Of a stretch of DNA of 64,000 nucleotides, positions 50,651 through 58,655 are shown piece after piece (the first letter of the stretch is position 1; every line of letters begins with the position of its first letter). The stretch is taken from positions 1 to 64,000 of the forward strand of contig DAORVK010000008.1 of assembly GCA_035433705.1 (NCBI GenBank), in the 5' to 3' direction. Under the pieces are notes generated by a model. That model saw only the letters and a list, made by a program, of their open reading frames with translations, had not been told where the DNA came from and made no database searches. The translations under genes and the position numbers were made by a program. The stretch is from CADEFQ01 sp035433705 (lineage in GTDB: Bacteria; Pseudomonadota; Gammaproteobacteria; Steroidobacterales; Steroidobacteraceae).

Positions 50651-51049
50651 ATGCAGATCGGTGAACTCGCGAAATCGGCCGGTGTGCCGATCGACACGGT
50701 GCGCTACTACGAGCGCCACGGCATTCTCCCTGCCCCGCATCGCCGGCCCTCCGGCTATCGCAGCTATGGCGCGGACGACGTGGCCCGCCTTCGCTTCATC
50801 CGCCGCGCCAAGGCGCTCGGCTTCACGCTCGGGGAAATCCACGACCTGCTCGCGCTCACGACGCGCCGCGGCCGCAACATGGCGGGTGTGAAGCGGGCTG
50901 CAACGGAGAAGCTGGCGGCCGTCGAACACAAGCTCTCCGAGCTGACGCGCGTGCGGGACGGCCTGCGCAAGCTGGTGGCGGCCTGCCCCGGGCACGGCGA
51001 CCTCGCGCAATGCCCCATCGTGACCGCGCTGTCCGGAGAGGAACCATGA
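50651..51049 (+). CDS. MerR-family heavy-metal-responsive regulator
   Basis: 132 residues from ATG 50651. The N-terminal MerR helix-turn-helix is MQIGELAKSAGVPIDTVRYYERHGIL, followed by the wing and a long dimer helix. The end CPGHGDLAQCPIVTAL carries two cysteines in a CueR/HmrR-like metal loop. It probably twists its long-spacer promoter to switch on itself and the downstream P-type ATPase. The metal is likely copper or silver judging from the ATPase, though the operator looks ZntR-like. The stop overlaps the ATPase start (ATGA). Confidence 0.88.
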   Translation: MQIGELAKSAGVPIDTVRYYERHGILPAPHRRPSGYRSYGADDVARLRFIRRAKALGFTLGEIHDLLALTTRRGRNMAGVKRAATEKLAAVEHKLSELTRVRDGLRKLVAACPGHGDLAQCPIVTALSGEEP

Positions 51050-53382
51050 GTTGCTGCCAGAATCACGCCATTGATCCCGTATGCGGCATGAAGGTCGACC
51101 CCGGCAAGACGCCGCATCACGCCACGCACGGCGGCGCCGACTATCACTTCTGCGGCGCGCGCTGCCGCGAACGCTTCCTCGCCGACCCGGCGAAATACCT
51201 GGCCCCGCGGGCAGACGCAGCGCCCCCGCCGCCTGCGGCACCCGGCACGATCTACACCTGTCCGATGCACCCTGAAGTGCGCCAGGCCAGCCCGGGGAAC
51301 TGCCCGTTCTGCGGCATGGCGCTCGAGCCGGAAATGCCGAGCCTCGAGGAAGAGGAGAACCCCGAACTGCGCGACTTCACGCGCCGTTTCGGGTGGACGC
51401 TGCCGCTCACGGCGAGCGTCTTCGTGCTGGCGATGTTCGGGCACCGCTTCGACAGCCTCCCGGTCGGCGCACGCACCTGGATCGAGTTCGTGCTCGCGAC
51501 ACCGGTCGTGCTGTGGGCGGGCTGGCCGTTCCTCGTCCGCTGCGTGCAATCGTTCGCGAATCGCAGCCCCAACATGTGGACCCTGATCGGCGTCGGCGTT
51601 TTCGCCGCCTACGCCTACAGCGCCGTCGCGACCCTCGCGCCTGGTGTCTTTCCAGCCTCGTTTCACGAGCACGGCCGCGTCGGCGTCTATTTCGAGGCCG
51701 CCGCAGTGATCATTTCGCTGACACTGCTCGGCCAGCTGCTCGAGCTGCGCGCGCGCTCGAAGACCTCGGCTGCGATCCGCGCGCTGCTTGGGCTCGCGCC
51801 AAAAACGGCACGGCGCCTGCGTGACGACGGCACGGAAGAGGACATCGAACTCTCGCACGTGCACGTGGGCGATCGCCTGCGCGTACGGCCGGGCGAGAAG
51901 GTGCCCGTCGATGGCGTCGTCCTCGAGGGACTTTCGCACGTCGATGAATCGATGCTCACGGGCGAGCCGGTGCCGGTCAGCAAGGTCGCCGGGGCGACGG
52001 TGATCGGTGCAACGCTCAACGGCAACGGCAGTCTCGTGATCCGCGCGGCCAAGGTCGGCGCGGAGACCGTGCTCGCGCAGATCGTGCAGCTCGTCGTGCA
52101 GGCGCAGCGTTCCCGGGCGCCCATGCAGCGCATGGCCGACCGGGTCGCCCACTGGTTCGTACTGGCGGTGTTCGCGGTCGCGGTCGCGACGTTCTTCGTG
52201 TGGGGTTTCACAGGGCCCGCACCCTCGTGGACCTATGCGGTCCTGAACGCCGTGTCCGTGCTGATCATCGCCTGTCCCTGCGCGCTCGGGCTCGCCACAC
52301 CCATGTCAATCATGGTGGCCACCGGGCGCGCTGCGCACGCGGGTGTGCTGTTCCGCGACGCCGAGGCGATCGAGAACCTGCGTCGCATCGATACGCTGAT
52401 CGTCGACAAGACGGGAACGCTGACGGAAGGCAAGCCCGCGTTTCGCGCAGTCCGCTCGGCCGGCGGGGTCACGGAAGACGAATTGCTGCGCCTTGCGGCG
52501 AGCCTTGATCAGGCGAGCGAGCACCCACTTGCCGAGGCCATCGTCGCGGAGGCGCGGCGACGCAGCCTCCCGCTCGACCAACCGGCAGGCTTCGAGTCCT
52601 CGACCGGCATCGGTGTGCGCGGCCGTGTGGGTGAGAAGGCCCTCGCGGTCGGCAACACGGCGCTCATGCAGCAGCTCGGCGTCGACACAGCGCCGCTCGC
52701 CGGTGAGGCGGAGGCGTTGCGACGGGACGGTGCGAGCGTGATGTACGTCGCGGCCGACGGCGCTCTCGCAGGACTGCTCGCCGTTGCGGATCCGATCAAA
52801 GCCTCGACCCCGGATGCAATCGGGTCACTGCGCGCCGCCGGCCTTCGCATCGTGATGGCGACGGGCGACGGCGTCACGACGGCGAAGGCGGTCGCGCGCC
52901 AACTCGGCATCGACGAAGTGCACGGCGAGGTGCGCCCGCAGGACAAGATCGCGTTGGTGCAGCAGCTCAGGGCGCAGGGTCATCGGGTCGCCATGGCGGG
53001 CGACGGCATCAACGACGCCCCGGCGCTCGCGGGCGCCGATGTCGGCATCGCCATGGGTACCGGCACCGACGTCGCCATGTCGAGCGCGCAGGTGACCCTG
53101 GTCAAGGGCGACCTGCGCGGCATTGTCCGCGCGCGCGCCATCTCTGGCGCCGCGGTCGCGAACATGAGGCAGAACCTCGGTTTCGCCTTCCTCTACAACG
53201 CACTCGGCGTGCCGATTGCGGCCGGCATCCTCTACCCCGTCACGGGGTTGCTGCTTTCCCCGATGATCGCCGCGCTCGTGATGAGCCTCTCCTCGGTATC
53301 AGTCGTGGGTAACGCGCTGCGGCTGGGCTCAGTTGATCTGGATCAAGGAACCGGCCGCCCGCCTCACCGACAATCGGGTTGA
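51046..53382 (+). CDS. heavy-metal (probably copper) translocating P-type ATPase with YHS and HMBD domains
   Basis: 778 residues. Residues 8-55 are a YHS domain (DPVCGMKVDPGKTP to CGARCRERFLADPAKYL). Residues 69-95 are the heavy-metal-binding motif YTCPMHPEVRQ with NCPFCGMAL. A P1B ATPase core follows: ESMLTGEPVPVSK, the CPC ion site in IIACPCALGLATP, phosphorylation site DKTGTLTEGKP, HP motif ASEHPLAEA, and GDGINDAPALAGADVG. It exports Cu(I) or Ag(I) from the cytoplasm. It lacks the usual MxCxxC domains. Its 3' end contains the FNR box for the next gene. Confidence 0.92.
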   Translation: MSCCQNHAIDPVCGMKVDPGKTPHHATHGGADYHFCGARCRERFLADPAKYLAPRADAAPPPPAAPGTIYTCPMHPEVRQASPGNCPFCGMALEPEMPSLEEEENPELRDFTRRFGWTLPLTASVFVLAMFGHRFDSLPVGARTWIEFVLATPVVLWAGWPFLVRCVQSFANRSPNMWTLIGVGVFAAYAYSAVATLAPGVFPASFHEHGRVGVYFEAAAVIISLTLLGQLLELRARSKTSAAIRALLGLAPKTARRLRDDGTEEDIELSHVHVGDRLRVRPGEKVPVDGVVLEGLSHVDESMLTGEPVPVSKVAGATVIGATLNGNGSLVIRAAKVGAETVLAQIVQLVVQAQRSRAPMQRMADRVAHWFVLAVFAVAVATFFVWGFTGPAPSWTYAVLNAVSVLIIACPCALGLATPMSIMVATGRAAHAGVLFRDAEAIENLRRIDTLIVDKTGTLTEGKPAFRAVRSAGGVTEDELLRLAASLDQASEHPLAEAIVAEARRRSLPLDQPAGFESSTGIGVRGRVGEKALAVGNTALMQQLGVDTAPLAGEAEALRRDGASVMYVAADGALAGLLAVADPIKASTPDAIGSLRAAGLRIVMATGDGVTTAKAVARQLGIDEVHGEVRPQDKIALVQQLRAQGHRVAMAGDGINDAPALAGADVGIAMGTGTDVAMSSAQVTLVKGDLRGIVRARAISGAAVANMRQNLGFAFLYNALGVPIAAGILYPVTGLLLSPMIAALVMSLSSVSVVGNALRLGSVDLDQGTGRPPHRQSG
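53333..53374 (+). promoter_or_regulatory. FNR box and -10 for the fnr gene
   Basis: TTGATctggATCAA (53333-53346) is a perfect FNR consensus, inside the end of the ATPase gene. GACAAT (53369-53374) begins 29.5 bp after its centre, giving class II geometry (-41.5) and a start near 53381. A second, weaker site (TTGACattcCTCAA, 53379-53392) covers that start and could mediate autorepression. Confidence 0.75.
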
Positions 53383-53409
53383 CATTCCTCAATACCCGGG
53401 GAGACGCGC

Positions 53410-54093
53410 ATGTCCCACGAACCCGCTGGTCCCATCGCCTGTCGCTCCTGCGACCTGCACGAGGTCTGCCGCCTCTGCGGCATGATCGCCATCGGGGAAA
53501 GTCGTGGCCTGCAGCGCACCGGTGCCCTGCGCACGCTGCGCCCGGGCACCCGTCTCTTTCGCGCCGGCGAGCCCGCCCATTCTCTCTTTGCGGTGCGTCA
53601 AGGCATGCTCAAGACCGTCGAGGTCGGTACGGAGGGCGAGGAGCGCATCGTCGCCGTCAGCACACCGGGCGACATGCTCGGCTCCGAGGCTTTCGGCACA
53701 CGTATTTACACCCACGACGTGATCGCGTTGCAGCCGGTCGTCTGCTGCGAACTGCCGCTGTCACTGCTGAGCGATCAGTACTCGCGCGTGCGCGAGCTGG
53801 CGGCGGCACTGATCAACCTGCTGAGCCGGGCCGCGGCGCCGCGGGCTCCATTGGCGCGCGGCTCAAGTCGTGAAAGAGTCGCGGGGTTCATCGTCGAACT
53901 CGCCAGGAGGCTCGAGCGACGCGGGCTCGAAAGCAGGCGGTTCTCCCTCGGCATGACACGCCAGGAAATCGCGAACCTCCTCGATACGCGCATCGAAACG
54001 GTAAGCCGGATGATCCAGAAGATGCGCCGCGCCAGGGAGATCGAGATCGAGGGCCAGCAGGTGACGCTGCTCTCCCTCGCGCCACCCGGTTGA
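53410..54093 (+). CDS. fnr: FNR-type oxygen-sensing transcriptional regulator
   Basis: 227 residues. The N-terminal cysteines CRSCDLHEVC (Cys11, Cys14, Cys20) have the Cx2Cx5C spacing of the FNR [4Fe-4S] cluster, and Cys112 or Cys113 would be the fourth ligand. A cyclic-nucleotide-like domain follows. The helix-turn-helix MTRQEIANLLDTRIETVSRMI keeps the ETxSR residues that read TTGAT half-sites. Oxygen destroys the cluster; without oxygen the dimer activates anaerobic genes. GGGGAG precedes the ATG. It lies directly upstream of ubiU and is flanked by several matching DNA boxes, so it is very likely the local regulator. Confidence 0.93.
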   Translation: MSHEPAGPIACRSCDLHEVCRLCGMIAIGESRGLQRTGALRTLRPGTRLFRAGEPAHSLFAVRQGMLKTVEVGTEGEERIVAVSTPGDMLGSEAFGTRIYTHDVIALQPVVCCELPLSLLSDQYSRVRELAAALINLLSRAAAPRAPLARGSSRERVAGFIVELARRLERRGLESRRFSLGMTRQEIANLLDTRIETVSRMIQKMRRAREIEIEGQQVTLLSLAPPG

Positions 54094-54103
54094 CGGTTGT
54101 CAA
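54090..54103 (+). promoter_or_regulatory. FNR/DNR-type box upstream of ubiU
   Basis: TTGACggttGTCAA, a perfect palindrome one base from consensus in each half, overlaps the fnr stop codon. Its centre is 41.5 bp before the A of the ubiU ATG, and a poor -10 (GACCAT, 54126-54131) lies at 29.5 bp. If it is used as a class II site, the ubiU message would be leaderless. Confidence 0.65.
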
Positions 54104-54137
54104 CGCACCCCGGCGCGCATGCGGCGACCATGCGCGG

Positions 54138-55184
54138 ATGAATCTTGAGCTCGTGTGCCCTGCCGGCACACTGCCGGCGCTGCGCGCCGCTGTCGACCAT
54201 GGGGCCGATGCGGTCTACATCGGTTTTCGCGGGGCCACCAACGCACGCAATTTTCCCGGCCTGAATTTCAGCGAGAAGGAAGCCGCTGCGGGCATCGCCT
54301 ATGCGCACGAGCGCGGGGCCCGCGTTTTCGTCGCGCTCAATGTCTACCCCTCGCCGGCCACATGGGAGCCCGCGACGGCTGTGATCGACACCGCCGCGCG
54401 CCTCGGCGTCGATGCGCTGATCCTTGCCGATCCCGGCCTGATGCGCTACGCAGTGGATCGCCATCCGGCGCTGCGCCTGCACCTGAGCGTGCAGGGCTCG
54501 GCGACGAACTGGCGCGCGATCGAATTCTACCGGCGCGAGTTCGGCGTACGACGCGCGGTGCTGCCGCGGGTACTGTCCGTCACGCAGGTCTCGAGGCTGA
54601 TCGAACGCACCGAAGCGGAGATCGAAGTCTTCGGCTTTGGCAGCCTCTGCGTAATGGTCGAGGGCCGCTGCGCGCTCTCCTCCTACGCCACCGGCCACTC
54701 GCCGAACACGCAGGGCGTCTGCTCGCCAGCGCATGCGGTGCGATGGGAGGAAACGCCTGCCGGACGCCAGTCGCGCCTGAACGGCATCCTGATCGACCGC
54801 TATGCACCGGGCGAGGCCGCGGGCTACCCGACCCTGTGCAAGGGACGCTTTCGCGTGAACGACTCGGTATTTCACGCGCTCGAGGAGCCCACGAGTCTCA
54901 ACGCGCTCGATGTGCTGCCGGCGCTGATGGCGGCGGGCGTCAAGGCCATCAAGGTGGAAGGCCGGCAGCGCTCGCCGGCCTACGTCGCGCAAGTCACGGG
55001 TCTGCTGCGACGGGCGCTGGATCTGTGTGCGGCTGCCTACCCCGGTCGCGATGAGGGCCGCGGCGACGATCGTGCCGGTTCGCCCGCGAGCTGGACGCCG
55101 CCCGCCGACCTGCTCAGTGCGCTCGATGCGCTGGCCGAAGGGCGCACGCACACGCTCGGCGCCTATCACCGACCGTGGCAATGA
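54138..55184 (+). CDS. ubiU: UbiU, peptidase U32-family subunit of the oxygen-independent ubiquinone hydroxylase
   Basis: 348 residues, U32 fold (LELVCPAGTLPALRAAVDHGADAVYIGF). The four iron-sulfur cysteines are Cys171, Cys178, Cys195 and Cys234, with the UbiU spacing C-x6-C-x16-C. With UbiV it hydroxylates ubiquinone precursors without oxygen, probably with prephenate as oxygen donor in the E. coli system. It overlaps ubiV by four bases (ATGA). It lies between fnr and ubiV with an FNR-type box in front, matching FNR control known in E. coli. Confidence 0.94.
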   Translation: MNLELVCPAGTLPALRAAVDHGADAVYIGFRGATNARNFPGLNFSEKEAAAGIAYAHERGARVFVALNVYPSPATWEPATAVIDTAARLGVDALILADPGLMRYAVDRHPALRLHLSVQGSATNWRAIEFYRREFGVRRAVLPRVLSVTQVSRLIERTEAEIEVFGFGSLCVMVEGRCALSSYATGHSPNTQGVCSPAHAVRWEETPAGRQSRLNGILIDRYAPGEAAGYPTLCKGRFRVNDSVFHALEEPTSLNALDVLPALMAAGVKAIKVEGRQRSPAYVAQVTGLLRRALDLCAAAYPGRDEGRGDDRAGSPASWTPPADLLSALDALAEGRTHTLGAYHRPWQ

Positions 55185-56071
55185 GCCCGCGCACGATGAA
55201 ACTCGCGGTCGGGCCCATTCTCTATCTCTGGGAGCGCAACGTCGCGCTCGAGTTCTACGCCGCGCTCTGCGACGCACCGGTCGACATCGTCTACCTCGGC
55301 GAGGTCGTCTGCAGCAAACGGCGGGTGCTGCAGCGGGAAGACTGGCCGATGGTCGCGCAGGCGCTCACGGACGCCGGCAAGGAAGTCGTGTTCTCGACGC
55401 TCGCGCTCATCGAGGCTGAATCCGAGCTCGCCACGATGGCTCGCATCACCGACAGTGCAGGCGGCTGCGTCGAAGCCAACGACATGGCGGCGGTGCAGTA
55501 CAGCGCCGGACGCCCGTTCGTCGCCGGTCCGCACCTCAACATCTACAACGAAGCAACGCTCGGAATGATGGCGGCGCACGGCGCGCGACGCTGGGTGGCT
55601 CCCGTGGAAATACCGCTCACGACGATCGCGACGCTCGGCGCGACACGTCCGCCGGGGCTCGAGATCGAAGTGTTCGCGTACGGCCGCCTGCCGCTCGCGT
55701 TCTCGGCGCGCTGCTTCACGGCGCGCGCACAGAACCGGCCGAAGGACGAGTGCGGCTTCATCTGTGGCGACTATCCCGATGGCATCACGCTCTATTCGCG
55801 CGACGATCAGCCATTCCTGACCTTGAACGGCATCCAGACCCAATCGGCGGCGGTACAGAATCTCCTGCCTCACATCGACGCACTGCGTTCGGCGGGAGTC
55901 GACATCCTGCGCCTCTCGCCGCAGTCGCAGGACTTTCCGGCGGTGATACGCGCGTTCCGCGCCGCGCTCGACTCAGCGGACGCGGCTACCAGGCTCCCTG
56001 AGCCTTCGCTGCCGGGCGGCTACTGCGACGGCTATGCGCGGGGCGAAGCAGGGATAGACCATGCAGGGTGA
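55181..56071 (+). CDS. ubiV: UbiV, partner of UbiU in oxygen-independent ubiquinone synthesis
   Basis: 296 residues from ATG 55181 (ATG 55196 is possible). Iron-sulfur ligands are Cys44 (EVVCSKR) and the cluster Cys178, Cys191, Cys195, whose C-x12-C-x3-C spacing is diagnostic for UbiV. It forms a heterodimer with UbiU. Its last 86 bp overlap, in antisense, the 3' end of ubiT on the other strand. Confidence 0.94.
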   Translation: MSPRTMKLAVGPILYLWERNVALEFYAALCDAPVDIVYLGEVVCSKRRVLQREDWPMVAQALTDAGKEVVFSTLALIEAESELATMARITDSAGGCVEANDMAAVQYSAGRPFVAGPHLNIYNEATLGMMAAHGARRWVAPVEIPLTTIATLGATRPPGLEIEVFAYGRLPLAFSARCFTARAQNRPKDECGFICGDYPDGITLYSRDDQPFLTLNGIQTQSAAVQNLLPHIDALRSAGVDILRLSPQSQDFPAVIRAFRAALDSADAATRLPEPSLPGGYCDGYARGEAGIDHAG

Positions 56072-56501
56072 GACCGGCGACGGGGCCGGGCAGCACCGCG
56101 CGCAGATGCCCGGGCAGGTCGTACTCCCAGCCGTCGAGCAGGTTCTTGAGGCAAAGGCCGGTCTCGGTCTCCCCTTCGACGGAGAGGCGTCGCTGGAAGA
56201 AGAGGGTGTCGGGGTCCTCGCGACGGCGCGCAAGATCGACGAAATCCTGGAGCGTCCCGCGAATCGTGACGTGCGGCGCCCGGGTCGAGCGTCGCAGCCC
56301 ACCCTCGGCCACCTCGAACGTGAGCGCGAGCGGCACGTCTTCGATGCTGAGCCTGAAGCACTTGCCAGCAAGTTCATCGAGCCGGTCCGCGAGAGGCTGA
56401 CCGCGCAGCAGTTGATTGACCGCCAGCGTCACCACGCGCGCGTGCAAGGTCGCGGGCGCGTGGCGCAGCAGGCGCCGAAGGAGGATGACCGGATCCGGCA
56501 T
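55986..56501 (-). CDS. ubiT: UbiT, SCP2-domain lipid carrier of the anaerobic ubiquinone pathway
   Basis: 171 residues from ATG 56501 (GGGAG seven bases upstream). The SCP2 core reads LAGKCFRLSIEDVPLALTFEV, then TIRGTLQDFVDLA and RRLSVEGETETGLCLKNLLDGWEYD. The opening LLRRLLRHAPATLHARVVTLAVNQLL is typical of UbiT. UbiT binds hydrophobic ubiquinone intermediates and replaces UbiJ under anaerobiosis. Its own FNR-type box lies about 64 bp upstream. Convergent with ubiV; see the 3' overlap. Confidence 0.92.
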   Translation of the reverse strand: MPDPVILLRRLLRHAPATLHARVVTLAVNQLLRGQPLADRLDELAGKCFRLSIEDVPLALTFEVAEGGLRRSTRAPHVTIRGTLQDFVDLARRREDPDTLFFQRRLSVEGETETGLCLKNLLDGWEYDLPGHLRAVLPGPVAGLTLHGLSLLRPAHSRRSSRPAAKAQGAW

Positions 56502-56558
56502 GACAAACTCCCGGGAAAGGCAGACATGCATTCTTGCCATGCGACACGCCAGCACCGC

Positions 56559-56572
56559 TTGATATCCGTCAA
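56559..56572 (-). promoter_or_regulatory. FNR/DNR-type box in the ubiT-ubiD intergenic region
   Basis: TTGATatccGTCAA on the plus strand. Reading toward ubiT, an AAGAAT hexamer (complement of 56530-56535) lies 30.5 bp from the centre, predicting a start near 56523 and a leader of about 22 bases with a ribosome site. The distance to the ubiD-family start on the other side (34.5 bp to the ATG) is too short for class II, so ubiT is the likely target. Confidence 0.65.
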
Positions 56573-56599
56573 TGCGCGAGCGCCTCACGGGGCGGTGCG

Positions 56600-58096
56600 A
56601 TGACCTACCCGAGTCTTCGCGACTTCGTGCAGACGCTCGAGCGTCAGGGCGATCTGCAGCGCGTGCCGTTCCCGGTCGATCCGCGCTTCGAGATGACGGA
56701 CTTGTGCCAGCGCAGCCTCAAGGCAGGGGGGCCTGCGCTGTGGTTCGAGCAGCCGCGCGGATCGGCCATCCCGGTACTCGGCAACCTCTTCGGCACACAG
56801 CGGCGGGTGGCAGCCGCCCTCGGCTATGAGAGCGTGAAGCAGTTTCGCGAGATCGGCGAGACGCTCGCCTTCCTGCGCGAGCCGCATTGGCCCGACCGGC
56901 CGACCGAGGCGCTCGGCCGCCTGCCCGCATTCCTGCCGCTGCTCAAGGCCTCGCCGCGCAGCGTGCCGCGGCCCCTCGACTACGATACGGTGCAGACCGG
57001 CGCCGAAGTCGACCTCACGCGTCTGCCCGTGTGGACCTGCTGGCCGGAGGACGCCGGCCCGCTCATCACCTGGGGCCTCGTCGTGACGCGCGGCACGCGC
57101 AAGCCGCGGCAGAACATCGCGCCGTACCGGCAACAGGTGATCGGCAGGAACCGCGTGATCATGCGCTGGCTGTCACACCGGGGCGGGGCGCTCGATTTTC
57201 GTGACTGGCAGCGCGATCACCCCGGCAAGCCCTTCCCGGTCGTCGTCATGATCGGCGCTGACCCGGCCCTGCTGGTCGCCGCGGCAACCCCGATACCCGA
57301 CAGCGTCTCCGAGTACCAGTTCGCGGGGTTGCTGCGCCGCCGGCGCAGCGTGGTGTTTCGCAGCGGCGTGGGCCTCGACGCCTGCGCCAGCGCCGAGATC
57401 GTGCTCGAGGGTCATATCACCCCGGGCGACGAGGCGCTCGAAGGGCCCTTTGGCGATCACACGGGGTACTACAACAGCCAGGCGAAGTTCCCCGTCCTCA
57501 CCGTCGAGCGCCTGTCGATGCGGAGGCAGGCGTTTTATCACGGCGGCTACATGGGCCGCTCGCCCTGGGACGAACCCTCCGTGCTCGCGATGTCGCTCAA
57601 CGAGATGTTCGTGCCGATGCTGCAGCGGAGCCACCCGGAAATCGTGGACTTCCATCTGCCGCCCGAGGCCTGCTCCTACCGCGTGGCGGTCGTCAGCATC
57701 CGCAAGGCCTACCCCGGGCATGCGCGGCAGATCATGCAGGCCGTGTGGTCGAGCCTGCGTCAGTTTCTCTATACTAAGTTCGTGATTGTCACCGACGACG
57801 ACATCGACGTGCGCAACTGGCAGGAGGTCATCTGGGCGATCGCGACCCGGGTCGACCCCGCGCGCGACACGCTGCTCGTGCGCCGCAGCCCGATCGACTA
57901 TCTCGACTTTGCGAGCCCCATCGCCGGCCTTGGCTCGAAGCTCGGGATCGACGCGACCAACAAGTGGCCCGGCGAGACGCGCCGCAGCTGGGGCCGACCA
58001 CTCGCGATGAGCCCGGACGTGCTGCAGCGTACGGACACCATGTGGGCGCAACTCCTTGATCGACATCAAGGCGGTCGTGCAGGGGCCGGGCTGTAA
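56600..58096 (+). CDS. ubiD: UbiD-family 4-hydroxy-3-polyprenylbenzoate decarboxylase
   Basis: 498 residues with UbiD features throughout: SLRDFVQTLERQGDLQRV at the start, prFMN-binding region RQNIAPYRQQVIGRNRVIMRW, and the active-site glutamate segment ALEGPFGDHTGYYN. Near the end are VTDDDIDVRNWQEVIWAIATR and SKLGIDATNKWPGE. It removes the carboxyl group of the prenylated benzoate intermediate of ubiquinone, using prenyl-FMN made by UbiX (not in the window). Its place beside ubiUVT suggests a matched set for making ubiquinone with little oxygen. The 3' end contains the FNR box and -10 of fabA. Confidence 0.92.
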   Translation: MTYPSLRDFVQTLERQGDLQRVPFPVDPRFEMTDLCQRSLKAGGPALWFEQPRGSAIPVLGNLFGTQRRVAAALGYESVKQFREIGETLAFLREPHWPDRPTEALGRLPAFLPLLKASPRSVPRPLDYDTVQTGAEVDLTRLPVWTCWPEDAGPLITWGLVVTRGTRKPRQNIAPYRQQVIGRNRVIMRWLSHRGGALDFRDWQRDHPGKPFPVVVMIGADPALLVAAATPIPDSVSEYQFAGLLRRRRSVVFRSGVGLDACASAEIVLEGHITPGDEALEGPFGDHTGYYNSQAKFPVLTVERLSMRRQAFYHGGYMGRSPWDEPSVLAMSLNEMFVPMLQRSHPEIVDFHLPPEACSYRVAVVSIRKAYPGHARQIMQAVWSSLRQFLYTKFVIVTDDDIDVRNWQEVIWAIATRVDPARDTLLVRRSPIDYLDFASPIAGLGSKLGIDATNKWPGETRRSWGRPLAMSPDVLQRTDTMWAQLLDRHQGGRAGAGL

Positions 58097-58097
58097 T
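58056..58097 (+). promoter_or_regulatory. FNR box and -10 of fabA, leaderless layout
   Basis: TTGATcgacATCAA (58056-58069) is a perfect FNR consensus. TGTAAT (58092-58097) begins 29.5 bp from its centre and ends six bases before the fabA ATG. The predicted start (-41.5 geometry) is exactly the A of the ATG at 58104. No ribosome site lies between. Both elements are inside the end of ubiD. Confidence 0.8.
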
Positions 58098-58103
58098 GAA
58101 TCC

Positions 58104-58655
58104 ATGCAGATCAGCAGCGCCGCTGTGAAAACCACCCGCACCGAACGGCAACAGAGCTTCACGAGAGAGGAGCTGATCGCCTGTGGTGAAGGCAGGCTTT
58201 TCGGGCCGCGCACGCCGCGGCTACCGGTCGGGCAGATGCTCATGGTCGACCGCGTCACCCTGATCTCGGACGAGGGCGGCGCCTACGGCGCCGGCGAGAT
58301 CCGGGCGGAGCTCGACATCGACCCCTCACTCTGGTTCTTTGCGTGCCATTTCATCGGCGACCCGGTGATGCCGGGTTGCCTCGGACTCGACGCGATGTGG
58401 CAGCTGATCGGGTTTCATCTGGCCTGGAGCGGCCATGAAGGCCGCGGCCGCGCGCTCGGCGTCGATGAAGTGCGCTTCTCGGGGCAGGTGCTGCCCCATG
58501 TGAAGCGCGTGGAGTACCGGATCGATATCAAGCGCGTGATCGCGCGCAAGCTCGTGATGATCGTGGGCGATGCGTCGCTCTGCGCGGATGGCGAGCCGAT
58601 CTACTCGGCGAAGGGATTGCGTGTCGGCCTCTTCAACAACGAGGGAAGCTCCTGA
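58104..58655 (+). CDS. fabA: 3-hydroxydecanoyl-ACP dehydratase/isomerase
   Basis: 183 residues from ATG 58104. Catalytic His82 (FFACHFIGDPVMPGCLGLDAM) and Asp96 are in place, and FGPRTPRLPVGQMLMVDRV is typical of FabA. It introduces the cis double bond in fatty-acid synthesis without oxygen. An in-frame ATG at 58056 lies inside the FNR box and would add 16 non-family residues, so I reject it. Stop and fabB start overlap (TGATG). Confidence 0.95.
   Translation: MQISSAAVKTTRTERQQSFTREELIACGEGRLFGPRTPRLPVGQMLMVDRVTLISDEGGAYGAGEIRAELDIDPSLWFFACHFIGDPVMPGCLGLDAMWQLIGFHLAWSGHEGRGRALGVDEVRFSGQVLPHVKRVEYRIDIKRVIARKLVMIVGDASLCADGEPIYSAKGLRVGLFNNEGSS

Noticed and set aside
56559..56572. FNR box as class II site for the ubiD-family gene
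   Set aside because: The ATG is only 34.5 bp from the box centre, so a class II start would fall inside the gene. The spacing fits ubiT on the other strand.
58056..58103. Upstream fabA start at ATG 58056
   Set aside because: It lies within the FNR box and upstream of the -10 hexamer and would add residues absent from FabA.
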